Assembly: GCA_038745855.1 (NCBI GenBank)
Contig: JBCDLC010000022.1
Location: 1-51,970 of the forward strand
DNA from: UBA5336 sp038745855
GTDB taxonomy: Bacteria > Pseudomonadota > Alphaproteobacteria > Caulobacterales > Hyphomonadaceae
Reading direction: 5' to 3'
Length of the DNA stretch: 51,970 nt
Position numbers and translations under genes: made by a program. Of the stretch, positions 41,408 through 51,760 are shown one piece after another. The notes under the pieces are model-generated. The model worked only from the letters and a program-made list of their open reading frames with translations. It was not told the origin of the DNA and searched no databases. Positions within the stretch are counted from its first letter, which is position 1; the number at the start of each line of letters is the position of its first letter.

Positions 41408-44400
41408 ATGCGCCAAGACGTAGCCAGTATTTTCAACCCGAAAGAGACCGCGCCGAGCTTCGACGCGATCCGGATCACGATCGCAAGCCCGGAGAAGATC
41501 CGGTCCTGGTCGTCCGGCGAAATCAAGAAGCCTGAGACCATCAACTACCGGACGTTCAAACCTGAGCGCGACGGATTGTTCTGTGCCCGCATCTTCGGGC
41601 CCGTGAAGGACTACGAGTGCCTCTGCGGGAAATACAAGCGCATCAAGTATCGCGGCATCGTCTGTGAAAAGTGCGGTGTGGAGGTCACGCTTGCCAGGGT
41701 CCGGCGTGAGCGCATGGGGCATATCGAGCTTGCCGCACCCGTCGCCCACATCTGGTTCCTGAAATCGCTGCCGTCCCGCATTGCCGCGCTTCTCGACATG
41801 ACGCTCAAGGATGTGGAGCGGGTGCTCTATTTCGAAAGCTACGTGGTGACCGAGCCGGGCCTGACTGACCTGGAAGAAGGCCAACTCCTCTCTGAAGAGG
41901 AGTACATGGACAAGCAGGACGAGCACGGCGAGGACGGCTTCACGGCCATGATCGGCGCGGAAGCGGTCTCCGAAATGCTTAAGGCCCTCGATCTCGAGCC
42001 TCTGGCCGATCAACTTCGCGAGGACCTGGCTGAAAGCACGTCGGAGCTCAAGACGAAGAAGTACGCCAAGCGTCTCAAGATCGTCGAACAATTCCTGACC
42101 TCGGGTGCCAAGCCGGAATGGATGATTATGTCGGTCGTGCCGGTGATCCCCCCGGATCTGCGGCCGCTCGTTCCGCTGGATGGGGGGCGCTTTGCCACCT
42201 CAGACCTCAACGATCTCTATCGAAGAGTTATCAACCGGAACAATCGCCTCAAGCGCCTTATGGAGCTGCGCGCACCCGACATCATTATCCGGAACGAGAA
42301 GCGGATGCTCCAGGAGTCGGTCGATGCCCTGTTCGACAACGGGCGCCGCGGCCGCGTCATCACGGGCACCAACAAGCGTCCCCTGAAGTCGCTATCGGAT
42401 ATGCTGAAAGGCAAACAGGGGCGGTTCCGCCAGAATCTGCTCGGAAAGCGCGTCGATTATTCGGGTCGGTCCGTTATCGTTGTCGGGCCCAATTTGCGGC
42501 TCCACGAATGCGGTCTCCCCAAGAAGATGGCGCTCGAGCTGTTCAAACCTTTCATCTACGCCCGCCTCGATGCAAAGGGGCTAGCCGGCACGGTGAAGGC
42601 CGCCAAGAAGATGGTGGAGAAAGAGAAGCCCGAAGTCTGGGACATTCTCGACGAGGTGATCCGGGAGCACCCTGTGCTTCTGAACCGGGCGCCCACGCTG
42701 CACCGGTTGGGGATCCAGGCCTTCGAGCCAAAGCTTATCGAAGGCAAGGCCATCCAGCTTCACCCGTTGGCTTGCGCGGCGTTCAATGCGGACTTCGATG
42801 GCGACCAGATGGCCGTGCACGTCCCGCTGAGCCTTGAGGCCCAACTGGAGGCCCGCGTGCTGATGATGTCCACGAACAACATCCTCAGCCCGGCCAACGG
42901 CAAGCCGATCGTCGTTCCGTCCCAGGATATCATCCTCGGCCTCTACTACCTCTCACTGGACAAGGACGGGGAGCCCGGTGAAGGGACACTGATCTCCGGC
43001 GTCGATGAACTCGAACACGCCCTGCAGACGGGCCTCGTTTCATTGCATGCGAAGATCAAGGCCCGGTTCGAAGGCGTCGACGAAAACGGAAACGCCGACG
43101 TTCGCGTCATCGACACGACGCCCGGCCGGTTCATGATTGCGTCACTGCTGCCGAAAGAGAAGGGCATCCAGCCTGAGATCGTCAACGATCTCATGACCAA
43201 GAAGGCGGTCGGGAAACTGATCGACGAGGTCTACCGAAACTGCGGCCAGAAGGCGACGGTGATTTTCTGTGACCGGCTTATGGAGCTGGGCTTCCGGGAA
43301 GCCGCAAAGGCCGGTATCTCGTTCGGCAAGGACGATATGGTGATCCCCGATGCCAAGGCCAAACTGGTCGAGGAGACCCGTCTCCAGGTGGCCGAATATG
43401 AGCGCCAGTACGCTGACGGTCTGATCACCCGAGGCGAGAAGTACAACAAGGTGGTCGATGCCTGGTCGACCTGCACGGACAAGGTCGCAGACGCGATGAT
43501 GGACGCGGCAGGAACAGCAGAGGTTGAGAGCGAAACCGGTCTCATGGCCGAGACCAACTCGGTCTTCATGATGGCCCATTCGGGGGCGCGGGGTTCCAAG
43601 AACCAGATGAAGCAGCTGGCGGGCATGCGCGGCCTCATGGCCAAACCATCCGGTGAGATCATCGAGACGCCGATCACCTCGAACTTCAAGGAAGGTTTGT
43701 CCGTCCTCGAATACTTCAACTCGACCCACGGCGCGCGGAAGGGCCTGGCCGATACGGCCCTCAAGACGGCCAACTCGGGCTACCTGACCCGGCGTCTTGT
43801 CGATGTCGCCCAGGACTGCATTATCAATGAAGACGATTGCGGCACCGATCTGGGGATCCAGATTTCGGCCGTCATGGATGGCGCCGATGTGGTCGTACCG
43901 CTGTCCGACCGCCTTCTGGGGCGGACCCTTGGGGAAGACGTTAAACACCCTTCCTCGGGTGATCTCATCGCGCCGGCCGGCACCTATGTAGACGAGGCAC
44001 TTGCGGCGCAAATTGAGGAAGCGGGTGTCGACGAGGTCAAGTCCCGCTCGCCGCTCACGTGTGAAACAAAGGTTGGCGTCTGTGTCGCTTGCTACGGCCG
44101 CGACCTGGCACGCGGTACGATCGTCAACCGCGGGGAAGCCGTCGGCGTCATCGCGGCCCAATCGATTGGCGAGCCTGGTACCCAGCTCACGATGCGGACG
44201 TTCCACATCGGCGGTGCCGCAACCGTGGCTGACCAATCCTCCGTTGAAGCGACCTTCGAAGGCACGGTGAAATTCACCGAAGGCTCTGTCGTGAAGCGGG
44301 AGGACGGCGTCCTCGTCGTGATCGGCCGCAGCATGGAAGTCGCCATTGTCGATGGCGATGGCCGCGTCCGGCAGTCGTTCCGACCGACCTACGGCACGCG

Positions 44401-45634
44401 TCTCTACGCCAAGGAGAAGAGCAAGGTGAAACCCGGCGACAAGCTCGCCGATTGGGATCCATTTGCCCAACCGATTGTCTCTGAGATTGGTGGTAACGTC
44501 CGGCTCGTCGATGTGGTGGACGGGACAACGGCCCGCGAGGAAACCGATGAAGCGACGGGAATTTCCTCCCGCGTGGTGATCGACTGGCGCGCGGCGAAAT
44601 CGTCGGCCGAGCTCAAGCCGGCTGTGCTTCTCGTCGATGATGCGGGGGAGCCACTGACGCTGCCGAATGGGACCGAGGCACGCTACTTCCTGTCCGTCGG
44701 TGCGATCCTGTCGGTCGCCGATGGTGATGAAGTGAAGCCCGGCGACACGCTCGCAAGGGTGTCGACCGGCGGGGCAAAGACCCGCGACATCACCGGTGGT
44801 CTGCCGCGTGTGGCGGAACTGTTCGAGGCACGCAGGCCCAAGGACCACGCGATCATCGCCGAAGTCTCGGGCAAGATCGTCTATGGCCGCGATTACAAGA
44901 ACAAGCGGAAGATCTCCATTGTTCCTGAAGACGAGGGCCTCGAACCCGTGGATATGCTGGTGCCCAAGGGCAAGCACATGGCGGTGCAGGATGGTGACCT
45001 GATCAAGCGTGGCGAGTTCATCATCGACGGCAATCCCGCGCCCCAGGACATCCTGTCGACCATGGGTATCGAAGCGCTTGCGAACTACCTGATCGACGAG
45101 GTCCAGAAGGTCTACCGCCTGCAAGGCGTGCCGATCAATGACAAGCACATCGAGGTCATTGTCAGGCAGATGCTCCAGAAGGTCGAAGTCACCGATCCTG
45201 GCGACACGACGCTGCTGAAAGGCGAACACGTCGACATGGTCGAGTTCGAGGAAGCGAACGCGGCGCTTGCCCGGTCGAGGAAGAAGGATCTCCAGCCGGC
45301 CAAGGCATCGCCGGTCCTACTGGGCATCACCAAAGCATCGCTCCAGACGCGGAGTTTCATCTCTGCAGCCTCGTTCCAGGAGACGACCCGGGTACTGACC
45401 GAAGCTGCTGTGCAGGGGAAGGTCGACACCCTCGAGGGGCTAAAGGAAAACGTGATCGTCGGGCGCCTCATTCCGGCCGGAACCGGTGGCGGTCTGCGCG
45501 AATTCCGCAGTGTTGCGTCGGACCGGGACAAGGTCCTTAAGGCGCAAAGGGATGCGGCGGCGTTGGCGCGTGCGAAGGAAGCAGAAGCGGCCGCGGCAGC
45601 GACGGCCCAGCTTCCTGCGCCAGACCCTGCTTAA
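41408..45634 (+). CDS. rpoC: DNA-directed RNA polymerase subunit beta'
   Basis: Predicted 1408-residue beta-prime subunit. The N-terminal zinc-binding site is CLCGKYKRIKYRGIVCEKC near 74-92. The absolutely conserved active-site loop NADFDGDQM is near residue 460, carrying the three Mg-binding aspartates. The bridge-helix and trigger-loop region includes GARGSKNQMKQLAGMRGLM and NRGEAVGVIAAQSIGEPGTQLTMRTFH. A second zinc site follows at CETKVGVCVACYGRDLARG. The C-terminus is rich in Ala/Glu. Length and order are normal. It ends the operon at a strong terminator. Confidence 0.99.
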   Translation: MRQDVASIFNPKETAPSFDAIRITIASPEKIRSWSSGEIKKPETINYRTFKPERDGLFCARIFGPVKDYECLCGKYKRIKYRGIVCEKCGVEVTLARVRRERMGHIELAAPVAHIWFLKSLPSRIAALLDMTLKDVERVLYFESYVVTEPGLTDLEEGQLLSEEEYMDKQDEHGEDGFTAMIGAEAVSEMLKALDLEPLADQLREDLAESTSELKTKKYAKRLKIVEQFLTSGAKPEWMIMSVVPVIPPDLRPLVPLDGGRFATSDLNDLYRRVINRNNRLKRLMELRAPDIIIRNEKRMLQESVDALFDNGRRGRVITGTNKRPLKSLSDMLKGKQGRFRQNLLGKRVDYSGRSVIVVGPNLRLHECGLPKKMALELFKPFIYARLDAKGLAGTVKAAKKMVEKEKPEVWDILDEVIREHPVLLNRAPTLHRLGIQAFEPKLIEGKAIQLHPLACAAFNADFDGDQMAVHVPLSLEAQLEARVLMMSTNNILSPANGKPIVVPSQDIILGLYYLSLDKDGEPGEGTLISGVDELEHALQTGLVSLHAKIKARFEGVDENGNADVRVIDTTPGRFMIASLLPKEKGIQPEIVNDLMTKKAVGKLIDEVYRNCGQKATVIFCDRLMELGFREAAKAGISFGKDDMVIPDAKAKLVEETRLQVAEYERQYADGLITRGEKYNKVVDAWSTCTDKVADAMMDAAGTAEVESETGLMAETNSVFMMAHSGARGSKNQMKQLAGMRGLMAKPSGEIIETPITSNFKEGLSVLEYFNSTHGARKGLADTALKTANSGYLTRRLVDVAQDCIINEDDCGTDLGIQISAVMDGADVVVPLSDRLLGRTLGEDVKHPSSGDLIAPAGTYVDEALAAQIEEAGVDEVKSRSPLTCETKVGVCVACYGRDLARGTIVNRGEAVGVIAAQSIGEPGTQLTMRTFHIGGAATVADQSSVEATFEGTVKFTEGSVVKREDGVLVVIGRSMEVAIVDGDGRVRQSFRPTYGTRLYAKEKSKVKPGDKLADWDPFAQPIVSEIGGNVRLVDVVDGTTAREETDEATGISSRVVIDWRAAKSSAELKPAVLLVDDAGEPLTLPNGTEARYFLSVGAILSVADGDEVKPGDTLARVSTGGAKTRDITGGLPRVAELFEARRPKDHAIIAEVSGKIVYGRDYKNKRKISIVPEDEGLEPVDMLVPKGKHMAVQDGDLIKRGEFIIDGNPAPQDILSTMGIEALANYLIDEVQKVYRLQGVPINDKHIEVIVRQMLQKVEVTDPGDTTLLKGEHVDMVEFEEANAALARSRKKDLQPAKASPVLLGITKASLQTRSFISAASFQETTRVLTEAAVQGKVDTLEGLKENVIVGRLIPAGTGGGLREFRSVASDRDKVLKAQRDAAALARAKEAEAAAAATAQLPAPDPA

Positions 45635-45672
45635 AGCGCCAAACTGAAGGGCACCCCTTCCGTTTGATCAGA

Positions 45673-45700
45673 TGCCCGCCGGATTTCCGGCGGGCATTTT
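45673..45700 (+). terminator. Intrinsic terminator of the rplJ-rpoC operon
   Basis: TGCCCGCCGG at 45673-45682 and CCGGCGGGCA at 45687-45696 form a perfect 10-base-pair stem with a 4-base loop, followed by TTTT and a T-rich tail. It lies 39 bases after the rpoC stop and separates the polymerase operon from the cassette that follows. Confidence 0.92.
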
Positions 45701-45788
45701 GCTTGTAGGGTTCCAAACAGGGATAAAAAATCCTTAAGAATTCCACAGGGAGGCGCCCATGGTCTTCGGCCAGACCCGAAAAACTGTG

Positions 45789-45805
45789 AGATCAAGGCTT
45801 GATCT
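45789..45805. promoter_or_regulatory. Perfect palindrome, candidate operator of the protease/7-TM/ligase cassette
   Basis: AGATCAAGGCTTGATCT is a perfect 8-base inverted repeat around one base, 135 bases upstream of the first cassette gene. It is followed by a small GCCCC/GGGGC hairpin (45817-45831). Apart from these and the rpoC terminator, the 305-base gap (45635-45939) shows no gene. A dimeric repressor or activator could bind here. Confidence 0.5.
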
Positions 45806-45939
45806 GCCACGATTTTGCCCCGAACAGGGGCGAAGGGCAGCAGCTTACGGCAGCACTCCGGTGCGCGGGCGTCCAGGGGTCGATTAAAGGCCGCCCCCTG
45901 ATCTATCCTTCACTGAACCACGACGAGGCAGGAATTCTG

Positions 45940-46611
45940 GTGCATACCTTGATGCGTCTGCTGCTCGCGCTCCTCGGGGCGCTTGCGTTGGTCTTCCTGG
46001 GCCAGCCGAACGCTGCGCATGCCCAGTCCGCACCCGGCGATGAAGGGTTACCATTGACCCTGGGCTTCATCGAAACCGCCTTCATCGGCGAACTCACCCT
46101 CGAGATGAGCGCAAAACTCGACACAGGCGCCGACAGCAGCTCGGTTTACGCCCGCGATGTCCGTGTTTTCGAGAAGTCGAGGGGAGACGATTGGGTACGC
46201 TACCGGTTGATTGGGGATGACGGACGGACCATTCGGTTCGAAAAGAACATTGTGCGGTATGCTCAGATCAAGACCAAGCGGGGCGGGTCCATTCGTCGAC
46301 CGGTCGTCCTGCTCGACGTTTGCGTCGGGGGAACCCACGGGGTCGCCGAATTCAATCTCGCCGATCGGGACCAGTTCGACTATGATGTCCTGATCGGCCG
46401 GGAGTTCCTGGCCTCGCGGGTGCTGGTCGACTCGGGGCGGCGCTACACTGCCGAAGGTGCGTGCGATGCGTACCTTGAGGCCAAGAACCCCATCGTTGAG
46501 AACACCGTGACGGCCCAATCGGAAGCGGGCGATCAGTCGGAACCCGACAATGGCAGCACCGGCGGCGATCAGGCCCTGGCCGAAGACGCAAGTGAGGCCG
46601 CCCTTGAATGA
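45940..46611 (+). CDS. Secreted RimB-like (PF05618) aspartic protease
   Basis: Predicted 223-residue exported protein. The signal peptide is at 1-28 (LLLALLGALALVFLGQPNAAHA). The protease core has KLDTGADSSSVYA (Asp61 in the DTGA active-site motif), a flap-like RFEKNIVRYAQIKTKRGG segment and the partner motif DVLIGREFL. PF05618 members are annotated as 'ATP-dependent zinc proteases' but have a retropepsin-like fold. A polar acidic tail of about 45 residues follows the domain. The GTG at 45940 is set by AGGA six bases upstream; ATG at 45952 is the alternative. It overlaps the next gene by eight bases. It probably cuts an amide or peptide linkage made by the ligase of the same operon. Confidence 0.87.
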   Translation: MHTLMRLLLALLGALALVFLGQPNAAHAQSAPGDEGLPLTLGFIETAFIGELTLEMSAKLDTGADSSSVYARDVRVFEKSRGDDWVRYRLIGDDGRTIRFEKNIVRYAQIKTKRGGSIRRPVVLLDVCVGGTHGVAEFNLADRDQFDYDVLIGREFLASRVLVDSGRRYTAEGACDAYLEAKNPIVENTVTAQSEAGDQSEPDNGSTGGDQALAEDASEAALE

Positions 46612-47371
46612 TGCTGTCCAAACTCGTTTGCTATCGGCGATCCTTATCGCCACGGGCCTCGCGATATTTCTGGTGAAAAGCGTCGGCTATGGGATGCCCC
46701 TATCGGCCCCCCCGCCAGGCACGGTCGCAGAGGCGACGCCGCTTAATCCGCTTTCGCTGTTGCCAGCCGATGTACAGGACACCTTTCGCGTGATGGTCCT
46801 GGTCCCGCTCGGCATTTCCTTGCTCGTCCTGCTCAGGCAATTCGTCGGCGTGGCCACAATCGGCACCTTCATGCCCGTCCTCATCGGCGTGTCTTTCCGC
46901 GAGACGGGGCCATTCGTCGGCGCGGTCGTATTCACGTTGCTCGTGGTCATCGGGTTGCTGGTGCGAATGTACTTGGAACAGTTGCGGCTGTTGCTGGTGC
47001 CAAGGCTCGCTGCCGTGCTCATCGTGGTCGTGATCGCGATCATCCTGCTGGCGGTCGGTTTTGCCCAGGTCGATGTGGATATCGGATCGTCGGCATCGCT
47101 CTTTCCGCTGGTCATTCTGGCAATGACAATCGAAAGAATGGCAATCGCGTGGGAGGAGTTGTCTCCAAGGGAAGCTATCCTCAAAGGATTAGGCAGTCTC
47201 TTTATTGCCATAATTAGCCACTTTTTGATGACCAATTCTGCCCTAGAGCATGTGTTTTACACCTTTCCCGAGCTCCTCTTTGTGGTATTGGCGTTAATGT
47301 TACTGATGGGTAAGTATACGGGGTACCGTCTTTCGGAGCTTATACGGTTCAGGGAGATCGCGAAGTCATGA
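46604..47371 (+). CDS. 7-TM protein of the inactive-transglutaminase family, lacking the transglutaminase domain
   Basis: Predicted 255-residue membrane protein. One N-terminal helix (LLSAILIATGLAIFLVKSVG) is followed by only about 25 loop residues and then by the 7-TM block (PF14402 type). That block starts LLPADVQDTFRVMVLVPLG and includes GTFMPVLIGVSFRETGPF, LLLVPRLAAVLIVVV, FPLVILAMTIERMAIAWEE and the C-terminal FPELLFVVLALMLLMGKYTG then YRLSELIRFRE. Full-length relatives carry about 150-250 residues of inactive transglutaminase between helix 1 and the 7-TM block; that domain is absent here. TTG at 46604 follows GAGG at seven bases. GC content falls to about 45 % by eye between 47160 and 47340. 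It overlaps the ligase gene by four bases. Confidence 0.85.
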   Translation: MNDAVQTRLLSAILIATGLAIFLVKSVGYGMPLSAPPPGTVAEATPLNPLSLLPADVQDTFRVMVLVPLGISLLVLLRQFVGVATIGTFMPVLIGVSFRETGPFVGAVVFTLLVVIGLLVRMYLEQLRLLLVPRLAAVLIVVVIAIILLAVGFAQVDVDIGSSASLFPLVILAMTIERMAIAWEELSPREAILKGLGSLFIAIISHFLMTNSALEHVFYTFPELLFVVLALMLLMGKYTGYRLSELIRFREIAKS

Positions 47372-48330
47372 TGATTTCTTCAGCGAAACGGTTGTGGGAC
47401 GCTGGTGTTATAGGCATCAACGAACGCAATGAGAGCCTGATTGGCAGGCTTAATCAGCGCAGGGCTATCCGCCTTGTTGACGACAAGCGTCTGACAAAGA
47501 CGTTGGCGGAAGGGGCCGGAATTCCGACCCCGACCCTTTATGGGACAGCGACCAATCTTTCGGACTGCCGAAAGGTGACGAGCATGATCTGCTCTGACCG
47601 GGGGGCCGTGATCAAGCCGGCCCACGGGTCCCAGGGCAAGGGCATCCTGATCCTGCTCAATCAGACCTGCCCACGCCGCCCGGAGTGGCAGCGGAATGGC
47701 GGCAAGCCCGTCGCCGAGCACGATATCCATTTCCACGTTCAGAACGTGATGTCGGGCATGTACAGCCTGGGTGGCGAGCCAGACACTGCCATGGTGGAAG
47801 AACGGATCCGCTTTGATACGGTTTTCGGCGATATCGCCATCGGCGGCGTTCCAGACATTCGCATCGTGGCCGTCAAAGGCGTTCCAATCGCTGCCATGCT
47901 TCGGGTGCCCACCGAAGAATCCGATGGAAAGGCCAACCTGCACCAGGGCGGCGTCGGCGTCGGCATACATATTCCAACAGGGGTCACCCACAGCGCCGTT
48001 CAACACGGCAAGCGGTTGCAGGATCACCCTGACACGGGCGCCCCGCTGAATGGCATCTCCATTCCCGGGTGGCATGAGATGCTCGAAATGGCGGCCAAGT
48101 CCTATGAGGTCACCGGGCTAGGCTATCTCGGCGTCGATATCGTGATTGACAAGGACAAGGGGCCGATGCTGCTGGAACTGAATGCCCGGCCGGGTCTGGC
48201 AATCCAGATCGCGAATGGGCAGGGCCTTCGCCAGCGCGTCCAAGCCGTCGGCGAGACAGATACCCTGGCGCTTGGCGTGCCAGGCCGCGTGAAACTCGCC
48301 ATTGAGATCTGTGCGCAACAAGGGCACTGA
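47368..48330 (+). CDS. RimK-related ATP-grasp ligase (alpha-L-glutamate ligase-like)
   Basis: Predicted 320-residue cytoplasmic ATP-grasp enzyme of the family annotated 'alpha-L-glutamate ligase-related'. N-terminal block: NERNESLIGRLNQRRAIRLV, then DDKRLTKTLAEGAGIPTP. ATP-binding region: GAVIKPAHGSQGKGILIL near 80-97. The central part has PDIRIVAVKGVPIAAMLRVP and KANLHQGGVGVGIHI, and the C-terminal metal site is MLLELNARPGLAIQIAN at about 267-283 (Glu270, Asn272). ATP-grasp ligases of this type join an amino acid to an amine or carboxylate. The substrate is unknown. ATGA overlap with the 7-TM gene shows that they are translated together. Confidence 0.9.
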   Translation: MMISSAKRLWDAGVIGINERNESLIGRLNQRRAIRLVDDKRLTKTLAEGAGIPTPTLYGTATNLSDCRKVTSMICSDRGAVIKPAHGSQGKGILILLNQTCPRRPEWQRNGGKPVAEHDIHFHVQNVMSGMYSLGGEPDTAMVEERIRFDTVFGDIAIGGVPDIRIVAVKGVPIAAMLRVPTEESDGKANLHQGGVGVGIHIPTGVTHSAVQHGKRLQDHPDTGAPLNGISIPGWHEMLEMAAKSYEVTGLGYLGVDIVIDKDKGPMLLELNARPGLAIQIANGQGLRQRVQAVGETDTLALGVPGRVKLAIEICAQQGH

Positions 48331-48407
48331 GCGTCGACAGCGGCGCCGTCCACCACCCGATTTGCGCCGCGCTCATGGAAGCCTTGTCGCCAGGTGGACA
48401 GCCAGAG

Positions 48408-48436
48408 TTGACGGGCCATCCCCGCTGGCGTAATAG
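48408..48436 (+). promoter_or_regulatory. Candidate promoter of the rpsL-rpsG-fusA-tuf (str) operon
   Basis: TTGACG at 48408-48413 and TAATAG at 48431-48436 are exactly 17 bases apart, near consensus. Transcription would begin near 48443, giving a leader of about 148 bases before rpsL. Confidence 0.6.
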
Positions 48437-48511
48437 CCGCGCTTTCCGATCACGTCGCGGCCAAACGCTCGTTTGGCGCGCCCGGGTAGGATCCCAGAAG
48501 TCAAGCAGAGC

Positions 48512-48535
48512 AGAAAGCCAGAGAAACGGCTTTCT
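48512..48535 (+). promoter_or_regulatory. Leader hairpin upstream of rpsL
   Basis: AGAAAGCC at 48512-48519 and GGCTTTCT at 48528-48535 form a perfect 8-base-pair stem with an 8-base loop (AGAGAAAC), in the leader 56 bases before the rpsL start. No T-tract follows, so a protein-binding or stability element is more likely than a terminator. Confidence 0.45.
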
Positions 48536-48590
48536 ATCGCATCGAAGAGAAATAAGGCCAGCGAGGCCTCGTTAGGAAACAAAGGCGCCC

Positions 48591-48962
48591 ATGCCCACCA
48601 TACAGCAGCTTGTCCGCCATCCGCGCAAACCAAAGCCAGAGCGTTCCAAAACGCCTGCGTTGAAGGCGTGTCCCCAAAGACGTGGCGTGTGTACGCGCGT
48701 CTACACGACCACGCCCAAGAAGCCGAACTCCGCGCTCAGGAAAGTTGCGAAGGTCCGTTTGACGTCGGGCTTCGAAGTCATCGGTTACATCCCGGGCGAG
48801 GGCCATAACCTCCAGGAGCACTCCGTCGTGCTGATCCGCGGCGGCCGGGTGAAAGACCTTCCCGGTGTGCGCTACCACATCTTGCGCGGAGTGCTCGATA
48901 CCCAAGGGGTGAAAGACCGCAAGCAGCGCCGCTCCCATTATGGCGTCAAGAAACCGAAATAA
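48591..48962 (+). CDS. rpsL: 30S ribosomal protein S12
   Basis: Predicted 123-residue S12 of the decoding centre. The decoding loop TTTPKKPNSALRKVAKVRL (Lys42/43) and GGRVKDLPGVRYH (Lys88) are wild type, so streptomycin-resistance substitutions are absent. The N-terminal extension (PTIQQLVRHPRKPKPERSKT) and basic C-terminus (RKQRRSHYGVKKPK) are normal. It is the first gene of the str operon; rpsG follows after 15 bases. Confidence 0.99.
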   Translation: MPTIQQLVRHPRKPKPERSKTPALKACPQRRGVCTRVYTTTPKKPNSALRKVAKVRLTSGFEVIGYIPGEGHNLQEHSVVLIRGGRVKDLPGVRYHILRGVLDTQGVKDRKQRRSHYGVKKPK

Positions 48963-48977
48963 GAGAGCTGATCAGAT

Positions 48978-49448
48978 ATGTCCCGTCGCCGCGCCGCTGA
49001 GAAACGCGAAGTCCTGCCCGATCCGAAGTTCAAGGACGTCATCCTCTCCAAGTTCATGAACCAGATCATGCTGGACGGGAAGAAATCGACCGCAGAGCGT
49101 ATTGTCTACGGTGCGCTGGACCTGGTTGAGCAGCGCGCGAAAAAAGATCCGCTGGAGGTTTTCAAGGAAGCGCTCGATGCCATCTCTCCAGCCGTTGAAG
49201 TCCGTTCGCGGCGCGTGGGCGGTGCCACCTACCAGGTGCCCGTCGAGGTGCGCCCTGACCGTCGCCAGGCCCTCGCCATTCGCTGGCTCGCAGCTGCAGC
49301 CCGTTCGAGAAATGAAAACACCATGCGAGAGCGTCTCGCTGGCGAATTGATGGACGCTTCCCAGGGTCGCGGGTCTGCCGTGAAAAAGCGGGAAGACACC
49401 CACAAGATGGCCGAGGCCAACCGCGCCTTTTCACACTATCGCTGGTAG
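48978..49448 (+). CDS. rpsG: 30S ribosomal protein S7
   Basis: Predicted 156-residue S7, which organises the head of the small subunit and contacts tRNA in the E site. Typical blocks: MSRRRAAEKREVLPDPKF, SKFMNQIMLDGKKSTAERIVYGA, ALDAISPAVEVRSRRVGGATYQVP and LAAAARSRNENTMRERLAGELMDA. The length equals the family norm. The gap to fusA is 158 bases. In E. coli S7 represses the operon by binding between rpsL and rpsG, but the 15-base spacer here is too short for that fold. Any feedback site would have to be elsewhere, for example in the leader. Confidence 0.99.
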   Translation: MSRRRAAEKREVLPDPKFKDVILSKFMNQIMLDGKKSTAERIVYGALDLVEQRAKKDPLEVFKEALDAISPAVEVRSRRVGGATYQVPVEVRPDRRQALAIRWLAAAARSRNENTMRERLAGELMDASQGRGSAVKKREDTHKMAEANRAFSHYRW

Positions 49449-49606
49449 GGAGCGCCCGGAACACATCGAAAGGGATTGCACTGGGCCGGAGCACGACGCC
49501 ACGGTCCTTTCTCTTTACCGAATGTGGTGTTAAGCGCCGCCAAGTGTTCTATATCCGCCGAAAACCAAGCCTGCACTTGACCGTTAACCAAAGGACTTAG
49601 CCGCAC

Positions 49607-51727
<2,121 letters not shown>

Positions 51728-51760
51728 CGCTGCTTTCACACCAGTCAGAAGGAGGGCCCC

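Noticed and set aside
43142..45229. A 695-codon minus-strand frame antisense to rpoC
   Set aside because: Long antisense frames are common opposite highly expressed GC-rich genes; composition (Asp, His, Arg, Leu) and lack of a ribosome binding site argue against coding.
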